Below are positions 45,661-57,135 of a stretch of DNA of 64,000 nucleotides, in pieces. Positions within the stretch are counted from its first letter, which is position 1. The number at the start of each line of letters is the position of its first letter. The DNA comes from Topomyia yanbarensis (Eukaryota; Arthropoda; Insecta; Diptera; Culicidae), in NCBI RefSeq assembly GCF_030247195.1, contig NC_080672.1, forward strand, positions 309,039,115 through 309,103,114. Reading direction: 5' to 3'. The notes below the pieces were generated by a model that saw only the letters and a program-made list of their open reading frames with translations, had not been told where the DNA came from and searched no databases. The translations under genes and the position numbers were made by a program.

Positions 45661-46867
45661 GTACAGCATTGCGAGTGTGGCGGCATTGGATGATACACTA
45701 AAATTATTTCAACACATTGTTGAGCTAAATCATTATTTCGCATGAAAAAGTTCGTTGGAATCGACCGCTGCTTCCCAACCATGTACTGTTAACCATACAA
45801 AACTTACTCAGATATTACTTTGCTACAACGCTCAATAACTTCTCTTAACGAAGCTGGAATGGTTTACAGTCTTCGAAAAAGTTATAGGCAATCAGATGAT
45901 CTGTCTTATTCTCACTTGCACAGTGCCACCTAACGGTGAGTACATGAGCTAGTGGCTTTTATACAAGAATATTGTCCCATACGAACTTCAAACACGTTGG
46001 TCTGGTAGATAGACTTGGTCGTTGGTGGTTGAAATTGGGTGCAAACACTCCTGGTGGGACTGAAAATCTACTCAGGGGTGGATCAATTGGGGTCTTGTCA
46101 TTATAGTGGTCATTGGCTGGGTCATCTTTTAATTCAGTGCACGAGTTTACGAGTAGAGAAGTTGTGGGCCGAGTTTTGTTTCCTGTTCATAGAATTCGTT
46201 CCAGATATTATTCCTGTTTGAAACTAAAAGTTATTTTCTGAGTAGATTTTTGTGGCTAACAATCTTTTTCGTTCCCGGGTGTGGGCCACCATGAAAATTC
46301 CACTAAGAATGCAAAAGTATGCAGAAAATCCAACCCACATTCACAGTTTAAGAAGCTGTATAAATTTTCAATAATCCGACGCGTCCAAGTCAGAATCATA
46401 TTGGACACATGTGAAATATTAATTTGGCATAATGGCTCATTTTAAGTTTATTGACAAATTATCCAAAAATCGCACGATGACCTTCTCTTAGATGATTTTT
46501 AGATGGCTCTTTTTGCTGGAGGTGTTTGTTTTCTTCGGTTTTGATTTGGCATTTCTTTTTTTACTCTATGACATGGTAAAAATTGAAAATTTTGAGAATG
46601 AGAAGCCCACAAACATAATTAAGATGCGAAATACAACAAATATCCAGCGATACAAGGACCATATGTAGTGCTTTTCAAGGTGGTCCACAACTGGGTACAA
46701 AAAGTGACCCACGCCCACATTTAGGTGAGTGCAACGCTCTCGAAAAAAACGATGACACACTCTCTCATACAAAAAAGTCCGTGTTTGTATTTGGCTTCGT
46801 ATCAATTTTCTGCTTACGAAGCTCACAAACATTCCCTTTCCTCTACACCTTACATACCCACCTATGT
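45661..46867. other. intronic sequence with no recognised feature
   Basis: Mixed composition; short frames only (for example 46039-46221 and 46566-46832), no domain. Confidence 0.4.
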
Positions 46868-47437
46868 TTTGCTCCTTTCTCTCCTCCGCTGCTATAAATA
46901 TCTCATGACTTGAAACTTCTAGAAAAAAAATCTGGCCATCAGACTCCTAGATAAGACCCAATAAGCAAGTATTCGCTACAAACACCTCTTTGCTAACCGT
47001 GCTATAACGGCACACATACCCACCAACCCTTTACTGACAAATTGATTATTGCTGCGCTGCATTTTGTTTTGCTCGTATTTCTTCTCCGCTGCTATAAATA
47101 GCTTATAACCTGAAACTTCTAGAAAATAAATTTGACCATCAGACTCATAGATTAGAGCCAACAAATATGTATTCGCTTAAAACACCTTTTTACTACACGT
47201 ACTATAACAGCACACATTGATTGAGTTGAAAAATGGTATATATAAGCTTCACATTTATGATGAGTGTGATGATTTCGTTTTCGTCGCCGCCGCTGGTCTT
47301 CCAGCATCGTCATTGAGGTATTAGGAGCTAAAAATTACTCGAAAAAAATAACTATCAGGGAGCATCAGGACTAGAACCGATAAACATCTACTCGTTAAAA
47401 CGCCTCTTTATACCCTAGGCCATAACGATACATTTTG
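46868..47437 (-). repeat. three tandem tRNA-like (SINE-type) units, period about 200 bp
   Basis: On the minus strand the unit nearest 47437 reads CGTTATGGCCTAGGGTATAA (A-box TGGCCTAGGGT), then AACGAGTAGATG, then the B-box GGTTCTAGTCC, as in a polymerase III promoter. The other two units (upper ends near 47218 and 47018) keep GTTATAGCACGGTTAGCAAA-like heads, ATCTAGGAGTCTGATGG and CTAGAAGTTTCA, and share GCTATTTATAGCAGCGGAG. B-boxes are decayed in those two. A tRNA-derived SINE amplified in tandem is the best explanation; the family is unknown to me. Confidence 0.5.
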
Positions 47438-47438
47438 A

Positions 47439-49170
47439 TGTTATGGCGGCCACCTTTCCCGGTCAGGTAAAGCTAAGGAGGGTATATGTCCTCCCGAAGC
47501 TATTCGAGATACTGCGCGTCCTGAATTTGGTCTACAATTGCAGTTTGCCAACGAACGGAATCAGCTTGACTCCATCACCGACTCCCATCTGTTTGCCATG
47601 GAACTTGGAAGTTATGCTGGCGACCTTTCCCGGTTAGGTAAAGCTAAAGAGGGTATACGTCCTCCCGAAACTACTCGAGATACTGCGCACCCTGAGTGTG
47701 ATCCACCATTGCAGCCTGCCAACAGACGTAATCAGGTCAACTCTGTCACCGACACCCACCCGTCTACCACAGAACTTGAAGGACACGACATCAACTTTTT
47801 CCGGTCAGATAACAACGCTCTAAACAAGTCAGACCAACTCGAAGGTCATGGAATTCCTGTATCCGTTTTCTCAGGTAAATACAATGAATGTATATGTCCT
47901 TCCGAAGTAGGACATACAGATGCTCCCCCGTTGAAAGCCCACCCCATTTACAGGCATTTGCTTCCACCACCACTCGATCTACCACCGTTCAACCGTCAGG
48001 AGAAAACTTGCAGTGACATCTTAAAATCTACTATCAGAACGTGAGAGGGCTACGCACAAAAATTGATGACCACTCTCTTCTTCTGGCAAAGATCGTATGG
48101 CTGGGTGCTCCATCAAATTTTACAGGGCTTAAATCATATCTCGTAGATCGTTCTCTGGCTGTGAAATTAGGAAGTAACGTGTCATATAGCTTCATCAACT
48201 TGTCGGGTGTACCTCAAGGGAGCAATCTTGGACCGTTGCTTTTTTTCTTTATTCTTCAACGACGTTTGCTATGTTATACCCCCAGGGTGCAAACTCATAT
48301 ATGCTGATGATCTCAAACTCTTTCTCATTGTGCGGTCAATAGAGGACTGCATCGAACTTCAGCGACATCTAGATGCTTTCTGCAACTGGTGTAATTGCAA
48401 CTTGTTGGCTCTCAGTGTGTCCAAATGCTCTATAATATCTTTCACGTGCAGAAAAAATCCAATTCTCTGGAGCTACAACATCGCCGGCCAATTGCTAGAG
48501 AGAGTGACAGTTATAAGAGACCTTGGTGTACTCATGGACTCGCAACTGACATTCAGAAACCATTACTCTCACGTTATAGCACAGGGAAATAGAAACCTTG
48601 GCTTCATAATAAGAATCGCCAACGAGTTTACTAATCCACATTGTCTTCGGGCATTGTATTTTTCACTTGTTCGGTCTGTCCTGGAAGCTTCCGCAGCTAT
48701 TTGGTGTCATTATACGAGCATTTGGACTAACAGAATTGAAGCAGTACAAGCAAGATTCCTCCGCTTTACTCTTACAACTTTGCCGTGGCGTAACCCAACA
48801 GAGCTACCATTATACAATGATCGCTGTCGTCTGCTCGATATGGAAACTCTGGCAAAAAGGCGAAATGGATGCCCCAGATATTCTCTCACAAATCAACATT
48901 AACGTACCCCCAGAAACCTTAGATCACGTAACTTTTTGAGACAAGACTTTCAGCGCACCGAGTACGGTCAGTACGAACCCATAAGGGCGATGTGTAATGT
49001 TTTCAATAGTGTGTATGACCATTTCGATTTTTATGTTTCTAGTGATGTTTTCAAGAATAGACTTAGGAGATTAATTTAGCTTATAATATTATCTGAAAAT
49101 ATTTCTGTAATGTTATTGCAATGCTGTATACCTTGTATGTAATTTTGTTAATTTGTAATGTCAGATCATT
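47439..49170 (+). pseudogene. CR1-like non-LTR retrotransposon, copy B (internally deleted)
   Basis: ORF1 is open from 47439 to 48044 and contains two in-frame 57-codon repeats (GKAKEGICPPEAIRDTA and GKAKEGIRPPETTRDTA). It then meets VRGLRTKIDDHSLLLAK, the start of the endonuclease, fused directly to an RT piece. After frameshifts the RT continues VPQGSNLGPL, KLIYADDLKLFL (catalytic box, about 48300), NCNLLALSVSKCSIISFT, VIRDLGVLMDSQLTFRNHYS, RFLRFTLTTLPWRNPTELPL and YNDRCRLLDM. Most of the endonuclease and the RT N-terminus are missing. The 3' end runs into a T-rich stretch near 49170. Confidence 0.9.
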
Positions 49171-50246
49171 GTAATTTTTTTTTTTTTTCGAGAGTTGTCC
49201 TACTGGAGCTGTAGAGCTAGGTTCTCGGAAGGGCTCCCCGTCAGAATCACATACTACAATTTGCAGACGAGACAGGCAATGTCGCCCAATAAAACACTGC
49301 ATTAGGCCAATTGTAGCGGGCCGTGATTCTGAATGTGATATTCATTGTACGGTTCAGGTATGTGCGGACGTAGGGACTCGCGATCGCATGTATCATCGCG
49401 AAGGGTTCGAGCATTTGTACGTTAACGTGTTCGATCGCGTGTGCGTTTGTATGTCGCGTGTGCTAACGTGTATGTAACTTCGCGTATATAAAATCTATTT
49501 TATAACCGTGTGCATTTCGCATATTCGCGTGTGTTCGTTGGATAATCGTGCGCGGACCGTGAATCTAATACTTTATATTTGGTGTACGGCTCAGATGCTA
49601 AATGAAAGTGAGATCTTCCATATCACGAGTTCCCGGCGATGTCGCCGTAGAGCGTGTGGTCTAGTGGATATGAGCTTTATTTTTTTGATTGGTCCAACTG
49701 AATGTATGGACCTAAATTACTAGAATGAAGCCTAAAGATTTCCGGACGTGACCGATTCATGACCGCGCGCGTTTGCGGATTCGCGTTCGTAACTTCGTAA
49801 GTACTAAAACGTTCACATAATTACCGGAGTGTTATCAAGTTTGCGCGATAGCGGGAATAGGTGTGCGTAGATGATCGCGAAGGGCTTAAGCGTTCGTATG
49901 TTGACGTGTTTGTCGCGTGTGCTCGCGTGTATGTGACTTCGCGTGTATAAATTCGATTTTGAAACCTTGCGGCCATTCATATATTCGCGGACCGTCATTC
50001 TGATATTTAGTTTGGTGTACGGATCACATTCTGACAGGGAGTGGGTTATCCCATATCACTAGAGTTCCCGGTCATGTCACCATGGAACGTTTTGTCTAGT
50101 GGATATGGGAGCAATTTTTTTTAATTCTTCAATTTTATTTATTTTTTTTAAATTAACATGGACCTAGACTGTTGGTACCGAGGATAGAGACTTCCGGACG
50201 ATTCCGATTCATGATGGCGCGAACGCGGGAGTTTGTAGATTAACGC
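49171..50246. repeat. CpG-rich tandem repeat, unit about 455 bp
   Basis: Two full units and one partial share TGTCGCGTGTGCT (49452 and 49911), GTATGTAACTTCGCGT or GTATGTGACTTCGCGT, TTTGGTGTACGG, GAGTTCCCGG and GTCTAGTGGATATG. The block is far richer in CG dinucleotides than its surroundings and has alternating purine-pyrimidine runs. TGGTCTAGTGG resembles a polymerase III A-box, but I see no B-box after it. It sits exactly between LINE copies B and C. Confidence 0.75.
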
Positions 50247-51141
50247 TTGAGATTGCTAGAGAGAGTGTCAGTTAACAGAGACCTTGGTGTACTCCTGGAC
50301 TCGCAACTGACATTCAGAAACCATTACTCTCACGTTATAGCACAGGGAAATAGAAACCTTGGCTTCATAATAAGAATCGCCAACGAGTTTACTGATCCAT
50401 ATTGTCTGCGGGCATTGTATTTTTCACTTGTTCGGTCTGTCCTGGAAGCTTCCGCAGCCATTTGTTGTTCTTATACGAGCATTTGGACTAACAGAATTGA
50501 AGCAGTACAAGCAAGATTCCTCCGCTTTGCTCTTAGAACTTTGCCGTGGCGTAACCCAACAGAGCTACCACCATACAATGATCGCTGTCGTCTGCTCGAT
50601 ATGGGAATTCTGGCAAAAAGGCGAAGTACATTCAGAGCGGTATTTGTTGGGAAAATATTGACTGGCCAAATGGATGCCCCAGATATTCTCTCACAAATCA
50701 ACATTAACGTACCCCCCAGAAACCTTAGATCACGTAACTTGTTAAGACAAGACTTTCAGCGCACCGAGTACGGTCAAAACGAACCCATAAGGGCGATGTG
50801 TAATGGTTTCAATAGTGTGTATGACCATTTCCATTTTTATGTTTCTAGTGATGTTTTCAAGAATAGACTTAGGAGATTGACTTAGCTTATAATATTATGT
50901 GAAAATATTTCTGTAATGTTATTGCAATGCTGTATACCTTGTATGTAATTTTGTTAATTTCTTTTGTAGATAAAACGTGCGAAAAGATTATGGGTTTTTA
51001 CGCGCATTCGAGGTCTGCTTCTGTAGTGAACCTTGAAATGGGCTTTTCCCATACAACATTAAATTTCATGTAGACCGACATGGGTCAGATGAAAAATGAA
51101 AATAAATAAATAAATAAAATAAATAAATAAATAAATAAATT
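50247..51141 (+). pseudogene. CR1-like non-LTR retrotransposon, copy C (5' truncated, with tail)
   Basis: An open frame of 212 codons (50247-50885) covers the RT C-terminal region: VNRDLGVLLDSQLTFRNHYS, IANEFTDPYCLRALYFSL, RFALRTLPWRNPTELPPYND, FVGKILTGQMDAPDILSQI and SSDVFKNRLRRL. It lacks the catalytic core. The 3' UTR continues to an (AAAT/TAAA)n tail at about 51100-51141. This is the least decayed copy of the family in the window; 5' truncation is typical of target-primed reverse transcription. Confidence 0.9.
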
Positions 51142-51620
51142 ACTAGCTCTTCGAATAAGCTATAAACATACCATCATTGTGCAGCGATCAGAAGTGAGAC
51201 ACCATTGACACGTTGGTATGAGTTATTGAAGTTATTTCTGCACTGAATAGCGAAGGACAATGGGGTTCAATATGGTATTATGCAAGTAAGAAGTTGATTG
51301 AACATTAACGAGCAATTTAGGAGCTTTTCGCTCACAGTTTGAGAGTAGAAAAAACAGATGCATTAATACTCCCGAGGATTTGTTTTGGGTGTAGCAAAAC
51401 GCACACTTCCAAAATTACGTGTGTCCTACAACAGGGACCGTTCCACAATTGAGGCACTCCCGTACGCATAATACACCCTGTTAAATATGAGCTATTTCAT
51501 GAAGCTGGATTTTACTCGAAAAAACTTTGTTATTTTTAAGTTATAAAAAGGCATACGTTTCGAATAAAAACAGCGGATAATTTTCCATCTTGAACAAAGA
51601 TAATATTTTGTACTAAACTT
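51142..51620. other. intronic sequence next to the first coding exon
   Basis: No repeat or frame recognised; leads to the donor of the exon at 51623-51736. Confidence 0.45.
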
Positions 51621-51622
51621 AC

Positions 51623-51736
51623 CTTGAACCCTTTGTACCACTCTTTGATTGTGGACTCATCGTACCGGGTGTGTGATTTTAGAAAGTCCATATCCTCTTT
51701 GGAGAGGCGATCCTTACTACCTAAACAGCCCATGTC
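51623..51736 (-). CDS. ncs-2: neuronal calcium sensor 2-like, first coding exon
   Basis: Translation starts at 51733 with [18 protein letters not shown] and runs 37 codons to EWYKGFK. Gly2 with Ser6 forms an N-myristoylation signal (MGxxxS), and Cys3 could be palmitoylated; both would anchor the protein to membranes. The segment [16 protein letters not shown] is the conserved helix before EF-hand 1. The donor AAG/GTAAGTTT at 51621-51622 leaves phase 0, matching the exon at 2080-2223, where the protein continues with QDCPNG. Three bases before the ATG belong to the exon. The acceptor just upstream is a T/C tract ending TTTTTTCAG, so at least one 5' untranslated exon must lie farther right, and I could not place it. 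No competing ATG is in frame within this exon. Confidence 0.96.
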
Positions 51737-54734
51737 CTGAAAAAATGAGAGGAAAAACTACATTATCCAACTGAAAAAAAAATCTGAATAAATTTTCATA
51801 TAAAGAAAAATTTAGAAGATTAAAATAAGCATCATGCTCTACTGTAGCCATCAAATCACCTCTCGCCCCCAACAGAGTAACGTTTCACGCAACAGGACAT
51901 ATCATCAGAAATAAAACTTCGCTCCCGCAGGAAAAAAAATTTGTAAAGTCCGGGGACCAGCAATCCCAGCTCATAACGTTATTTTTTTCCGGAAGCAGAG
52001 ATGTATCGTTCTAGCAAGGCCCACTTTACTGTTGTTTGATTTTTGGCCTTTTCATTTCACAGGATGAAATACGTTGGCTGTGCTATAGTCAGAGGCAAAC
52101 ACGTGGAGCGAAAGCAAATCATCGCTGTTTTGAATACACTGGATCCCTGTTTAGACGGTAGATGCGTGCGCGAATGTTAATCGTACAAAGACAGTTCGTG
52201 TCTGAAGCTGGAATAGGAATCGGCGAAACAGGGGGTGGAAAAACGCGTAAAAGAGGATCCAGTGTATATTTCTTTTTCGTTACTTATTCAAGGTTTCGCC
52301 TTGGTACACTTGGCCGTGCGGTGAGGCCTTCGTCGTCTCAGGGAATTGGATCATTTTTCTACGTCGCTAACTTCTGGTGTTTGACAAATATTGGAACTTG
52401 ATAATGGGATAATTTTGCCGCCGGACGCTCGCGCAAAATTACGTCCACGGGGTGTGAAATGCAATCTCAGCAGATTGCGTTACGATGGAAAGCTGAGATG
52501 TTTCATAAAGTGGGATTTTGTTCGTGATGGTTTGCTATTTTGGGCACCGTAAAATAAATCACACTATTCAAATTGACAGATGATCATTTTTCTTGCAGAC
52601 AGGAATGTTAAACAGGGACGACCAAAGATGTTGAACAATTGTTAGATGTTCATGAATCTTAACGTAAACTTAGACAGCAAATACTTCTGACTCAGAGTGT
52701 TTGAAGAAAATTGGGTTCGTTGAATTGTTCGTTGATTGAAAACCAATAAGCTTAGTGTTTTATTATACTGTTTAATATTGATACAAAATTGAATATTTAA
52801 AAATCTAATATTTTTGCAACATGCACTCAGATAAACTTTACTACGTAATAAATTTAACAATCGATTAAATTATAACTGAATAAAATATTTTTCACGAAAT
52901 TGTGAAAAAAATCAAGCAAGCAGAGCAAACGCAACAGCTCGAAGCTCAAGAGAAGTTCCATCACCTTAACACAAAGCAACATATCATCGTCCCGGGCACT
53001 CATAAATTGCTCCAGAATCTTATCCCCGCGGGTCAGCTCCAGCGCTACAACTAGACTCATCAAGAACACCCATCGTTGATGAATTAATTTGCTGGAGCGG
53101 AGATTAAGTGCCATACCAAGTGCAATCTGTGTCGAATGCGAACTGAACTGCTGGGAACGGAAGCGTGGTTGGGTGGGCGTGTGTGTATGTGTGCGTGCGA
53201 GTATGTGCTAGTTATGAGGAGTGCCTGCCAGTAGCAGCGGGTGCAGTGCTGAATGTAACAGTGTGAGTACTTGACTAACAGAAAAATGTCTGAAATGAAA
53301 CAAGAAAGCACATGATGATGGTAGAGCAAATTTAAAAAGGAAACGGTCACTGAAAAGGATTACCTGAAGGGGATAGACTGTAATAAAGTATCAAAATTTA
53401 GAGTAAATTTGAAAAAGGCATAAAATACGGAATAACAATTTTTACTGTCAGAATGATTTATTCAGCACGTTGATTATGATGATTGAAATTTATCGTGGGG
53501 TGAAAAGTTCCAAATGATCTCACATAAATCAAAGTGCCATGTTACCGGTGCAAGAAACAACAAAACGATAAAAAATTAAAAGTTATAAAACGTCTAGAGT
53601 ACGGCGAAAACAAAAATTCCCAAATGTCACAAAAACTTCCGCCACCACAATAAGCAGTTTGATAACAAACGAATAACTCTCAAAAAGAACGCCAACAAAA
53701 TTTTTCATCAGCTACACACCAAAGGGAGGTCGATTGCAAAGGACCAAGGAACAACATAACGGTTTCAATCGAAACCATCTAAGCTTTACCGCCGCTAGGA
53801 GTGCTGGAATCGCGGTGATCTTCCACAGGTTGGTCGTGTCGTTAAGCACCTCGTAAGAGCAAATTCAATTTTCAGTTCCACGACCGAACAAGCGGTAGTA
53901 TCCGACTTTCGAAACTATATTGCCCCGGCAGCAGCCAGCAGATATAGCCTTTCCCAGCCGTTGTCCCGCGGCAACAAGAGAAACTTTGCGTCATCTTTTG
54001 TTATCCTGTGCGCTTTCGGCATCCTGCATGATGGATATTGTAAGCGAAAAGATGAAGACGACGACGCCGACGGAGATATTCGGCGGGAGCATTCATTCCG
54101 TACGCGATTGTGCCCCACAATGCAGCTAAAGTTTTTCATATTCCCGCGCTAGGAAAGTAGTTCGCTTATTTGGAGATGGAAATCAATGCAGAAAGTTGGA
54201 TCTTTGTGCACTTGCTCAACTGCTGAAGCAGCTTGCTGGGAAATATTCTTTCGACCGAATGCACAACTTTGGAGTTCAACTGGTACGAAAGTTTGTTTGC
54301 AGCAAATTAGTGATTCAAGAGATTTTCGTTTTTCTTAAAAAAGTCGTAGGCACTGCACAAATATTCAAGAAGTTATTTCTAAGCGCAGAAGGTAGAGTCT
54401 TGTATACAAATCGACTAAGTTCGATAAATTGGGACAACTTCAAGACTCACTGCTACGAGACCACAAGTAGTGGAGTCTTTTAAAGATTCCGACTGGGTCG
54501 GATTCTTATTGCCAGTACTTTGTGAAAAGTTTATCAACTAAACCTCTATTTCCTGGTTCGTCATATCTTCATCCTCCCGTGACCGGAGAGAATATGCCTT
54601 TACACTTCTTCCTTTGTTTTATTCGTTCGTGGTTTTCACCAGGCCCGTAGGGTGTCGTTGGCCGGGTAAGCCCCCGCCAAGGGCGCCTATTCTAGAGAAG
54701 CGCTGAAGTGAAGATAAGTTGCGGTGCGTTGTGT
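51737..54734 (-). other. upstream intron or 5' flank of the host gene
   Basis: This begins with the acceptor tract at 51737. Sequence is mostly unique-looking and somewhat less repeat-rich than the large intron. Frames at 52854-53114 (minus, 86 codons) and 53915-54152 show no known domain. A GT-rich patch lies at 53170-53210. A 5' untranslated exon probably lies here or farther right, but I cannot place it. GTAAGCCCCCGCCAAGGGCG near 54670 resembles a worn transposon end. Confidence 0.45.
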
Positions 54735-55080
<346 letters not shown>

Positions 55081-55259
55081 GGATAAGTCATAGAATAAGT
55101 CCATGTTCACACTAAATTATTATTCGAAAGTCAAATTGAAAAGGAAATCCAATGTTCAGTCGACTTCACTAAAGACGCCAAAGGAAAACGCTATGACCCT
55201 GTCAGTCATAATATTCTCAATACATGTGGTGTTAATCTCAATAATAAAGTCGATAAAAG

Positions 55260-55910
55260 ATTAGATAACGAACATGTTTGAGATGTACAACACGGAAATT
55301 TCAAAATAGCGAAGATTATTCCAAAATTTATCGCATATTTTCTCTGTGTCATAGAAGCACAAATACGCCAGATGTTGTGCTAGTAGGCAGTAAAGAAGAT
55401 AACTTCTTAGTTTGTCGTTATGAATTCCTCGGGTGTTGTCATATATCGCGTAGACTGTCCCCACAATAGGCACACTTTTCAGCATTGTTAATGCAAAAGT
55501 CGTCCTCATAACGGGTAATAGTGCTACAATGGCTTCTTTGCTTGTACTTACTGCAACGCATGACGTTCTGTGCAAACAGCCAAACAGGCAGACGAATCTT
55601 GTCAAAAAAACATAATGAAGTCATAGCAGTCCCGCCAAAAGTCACCCGATATGAGTCTGAAGAAATGAACACAATTTTGTCCCGTTAAATGCAATATTAA
55701 TTCAAAATTTTCGCTCGTTAGCACAAAAGGTTCTTGAAATAACTAACAATAAACTCGAATCGATGACCACGCCGTCGATCTCAACTTTCTGAGTGGACAT
55801 GTAGACACGGTAGTCATTCATAAAATACCTGGCACTGGTCTTTTGCCTGCTTTCGACAAGATATTACAATTCTAAACTTACCTGGGTGATCTGTCATGGT
55901 TGAATATTTC
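55260..55910 (-). pseudogene. non-LTR retrotransposon ORF1 with CCHC knuckles, degraded
   Basis: The minus strand reads MTDHPGKFRIVISCRK (about 55895), then YRVTFGGTAMTS, FFDKIRLPVWLFAQNVMRCS (about 55570-55620) and NNAEKCAYCGDSLRDI. This is the order of a Jockey-type gag-like ORF1: a central VTFEG-like domain followed by cysteine knuckles. Stops and lost cysteines show it is not functional. The gap 55081-55259 holds no recognised sequence. Confidence 0.7.
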
Positions 55911-56550
55911 TGCGTCAGTTATTTCTAAATTTTTAGAATACTGACCCGACGGTTTATCAGATATGGTCCGACCGAGTGTAATGTGCATGATTTTAAACGG
56001 GAAATCGCAGTTTTCGATTACGGATCTTTTTCGACATTTAGTTTACAATCAGCTAGGTCTTCTCAGGTAAGGTGATAGTAAGGCAAAAATCAGGACACTT
56101 TTTATTCGATGTATGGCTGGTGATTGTTACGGATTTTCTTTGCAACCGGCACAAAAAATTTGTAAAACCTGCATCAGAAACACAAATACTGTTTTCGTTT
56201 TTGTAGCTAGTGTCAATACGCCTCCTTCCTCCCAAACCAAAATGAATTGGATTGAAAAAAACTTAATCAAGACTAATTTAATTAAATATTCAATACCAAT
56301 AATTTTGGAAGAATATCGTCTGATCATTTCTTTGAGAACCTATTGTTTTAGGCATCATGAGGACTTTGGGGAAATTGTCGGAATTGGATCTTATAACTGA
56401 TAGTTGTCACGAGCTACTTTTTGAAAGGATGTTTCGGAATATGAATTAGGGACAATGTTTCGAATGGGAAGCGAAGTTTGATGCAGTTGGTTGCCTATAA
56501 ACAAGAACTTGCTCATCGAAAAATTGCATACAGTTCAATATTTGCAATAA
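55911..56550. other. unrecognised sequence with a MITE fragment
   Basis: 56181-56222 (ACAAATACTGTTTTCGTTTT then GTAGCTAGTGTCAATACG) matches the inner part of one arm of the MITE at 62446-62838. The rest is unassigned. Confidence 0.5.
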
Positions 56551-57135
56551 TGTTTTTTTAGAATGCGTAGAAAGTTTGAGCTAGAGCTTATGCGACCACC
56601 CTTGGCTGCTACTCCGTTATCGATATGGACTAACTGAAGTTGCACAGGGAATCAGCAGATAATCATGCTTGGGAATAGCGAAACATCCTTCGATGTGCAA
56701 CTCCTGGTAATCCTAAAGTGTTTTATTGACCAATACCGGCGCGGGCCAGGCCCGAACGTAGATCGCGGAAGGAAAGGGAAGGAATGTTAGTCCGATACAT
56801 GCTTTGCTAGAGGCCGTATACACTACTGCGCACTCCACAAGTATCACGGGTGGAGGAGATATTTGTTAGTAAGCATAGAAGTTGGATTTCACATCTTCTA
56901 TACCGACGCCAGATAGGTGACTCCACTATCTGGACTAGATATTGATCCATCAACTCATGGACCGGAGTCCAACGGCTCTACTTCCCTTCAAAAGGAAGAC
57001 GTGACCACAGATTTTTTCACCTCAGAAAAATCTCAACGGCCTCGGTTGGGATTGAACCCAGACCAACTGGAATGAGTGGCGGGCACACATACTGCTCAAC
57101 CACCGGCGCCATTTTGTTTTTTTAGAATGCGTAGA
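56551..57135 (-). mobile_element. tRNA-derived SINE (copy 2) with perfect target duplication
   Basis: The SINE proper is 56572-57114, read on the minus strand. The head is GGCGCCGGTGGTTGAGCAGT, the B-box is GGTTCAATCCC, and the body is shared with copy 1 at 8244-8697 (GAGGTGAAAAAA, CTTCCTTTTGAAGGGAAG, CGTTCGGGCCTGGCCCGCGC). It is flanked by a perfect 21-bp direct repeat beginning TGTTTTTTTAGAATG (56551-56571 and 57115-57135), which defines a complete insertion. The perfect duplication suggests it is young. Confidence 0.93.

Larger units (their letters stand above)
2224..51622 (-). other. 49.4-kb intron of the ncs-2-like gene
   Basis: This is the phase-0 intron between the first and second coding exons: GTAAGTTT at its 5' end (51622 side) and a CCCCCCACAG acceptor at its 3' end (2224 side). 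It is 49,399 bp and contains most of the mobile elements listed here, on both strands. No intact protein gene other than transposon pieces is recognised inside it. A small nested host gene or unannotated alternative exon is not excluded. Confidence 0.9.

Noticed and set aside
49655..49680. Possible tRNA gene suggested by TGGTCTAGTGG
   Set aside because: Only an A-box-like word; no B-box at the right distance and no cloverleaf.
52854..53114. 86-codon Leu-rich frame upstream of the first coding exon (minus strand)
   Set aside because: It has no recognisable motif. It could overlap an untranslated exon, but nothing in the sequence supports translation.
55870..55890. Excellent splice donor CAG/GTAAGTTT on the minus strand, a candidate for the missing 5' exon
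   Set aside because: It lies inside the degraded LINE ORF1 reading MTDHPGKF, so the match is explained by coding sequence and is probably coincidental.
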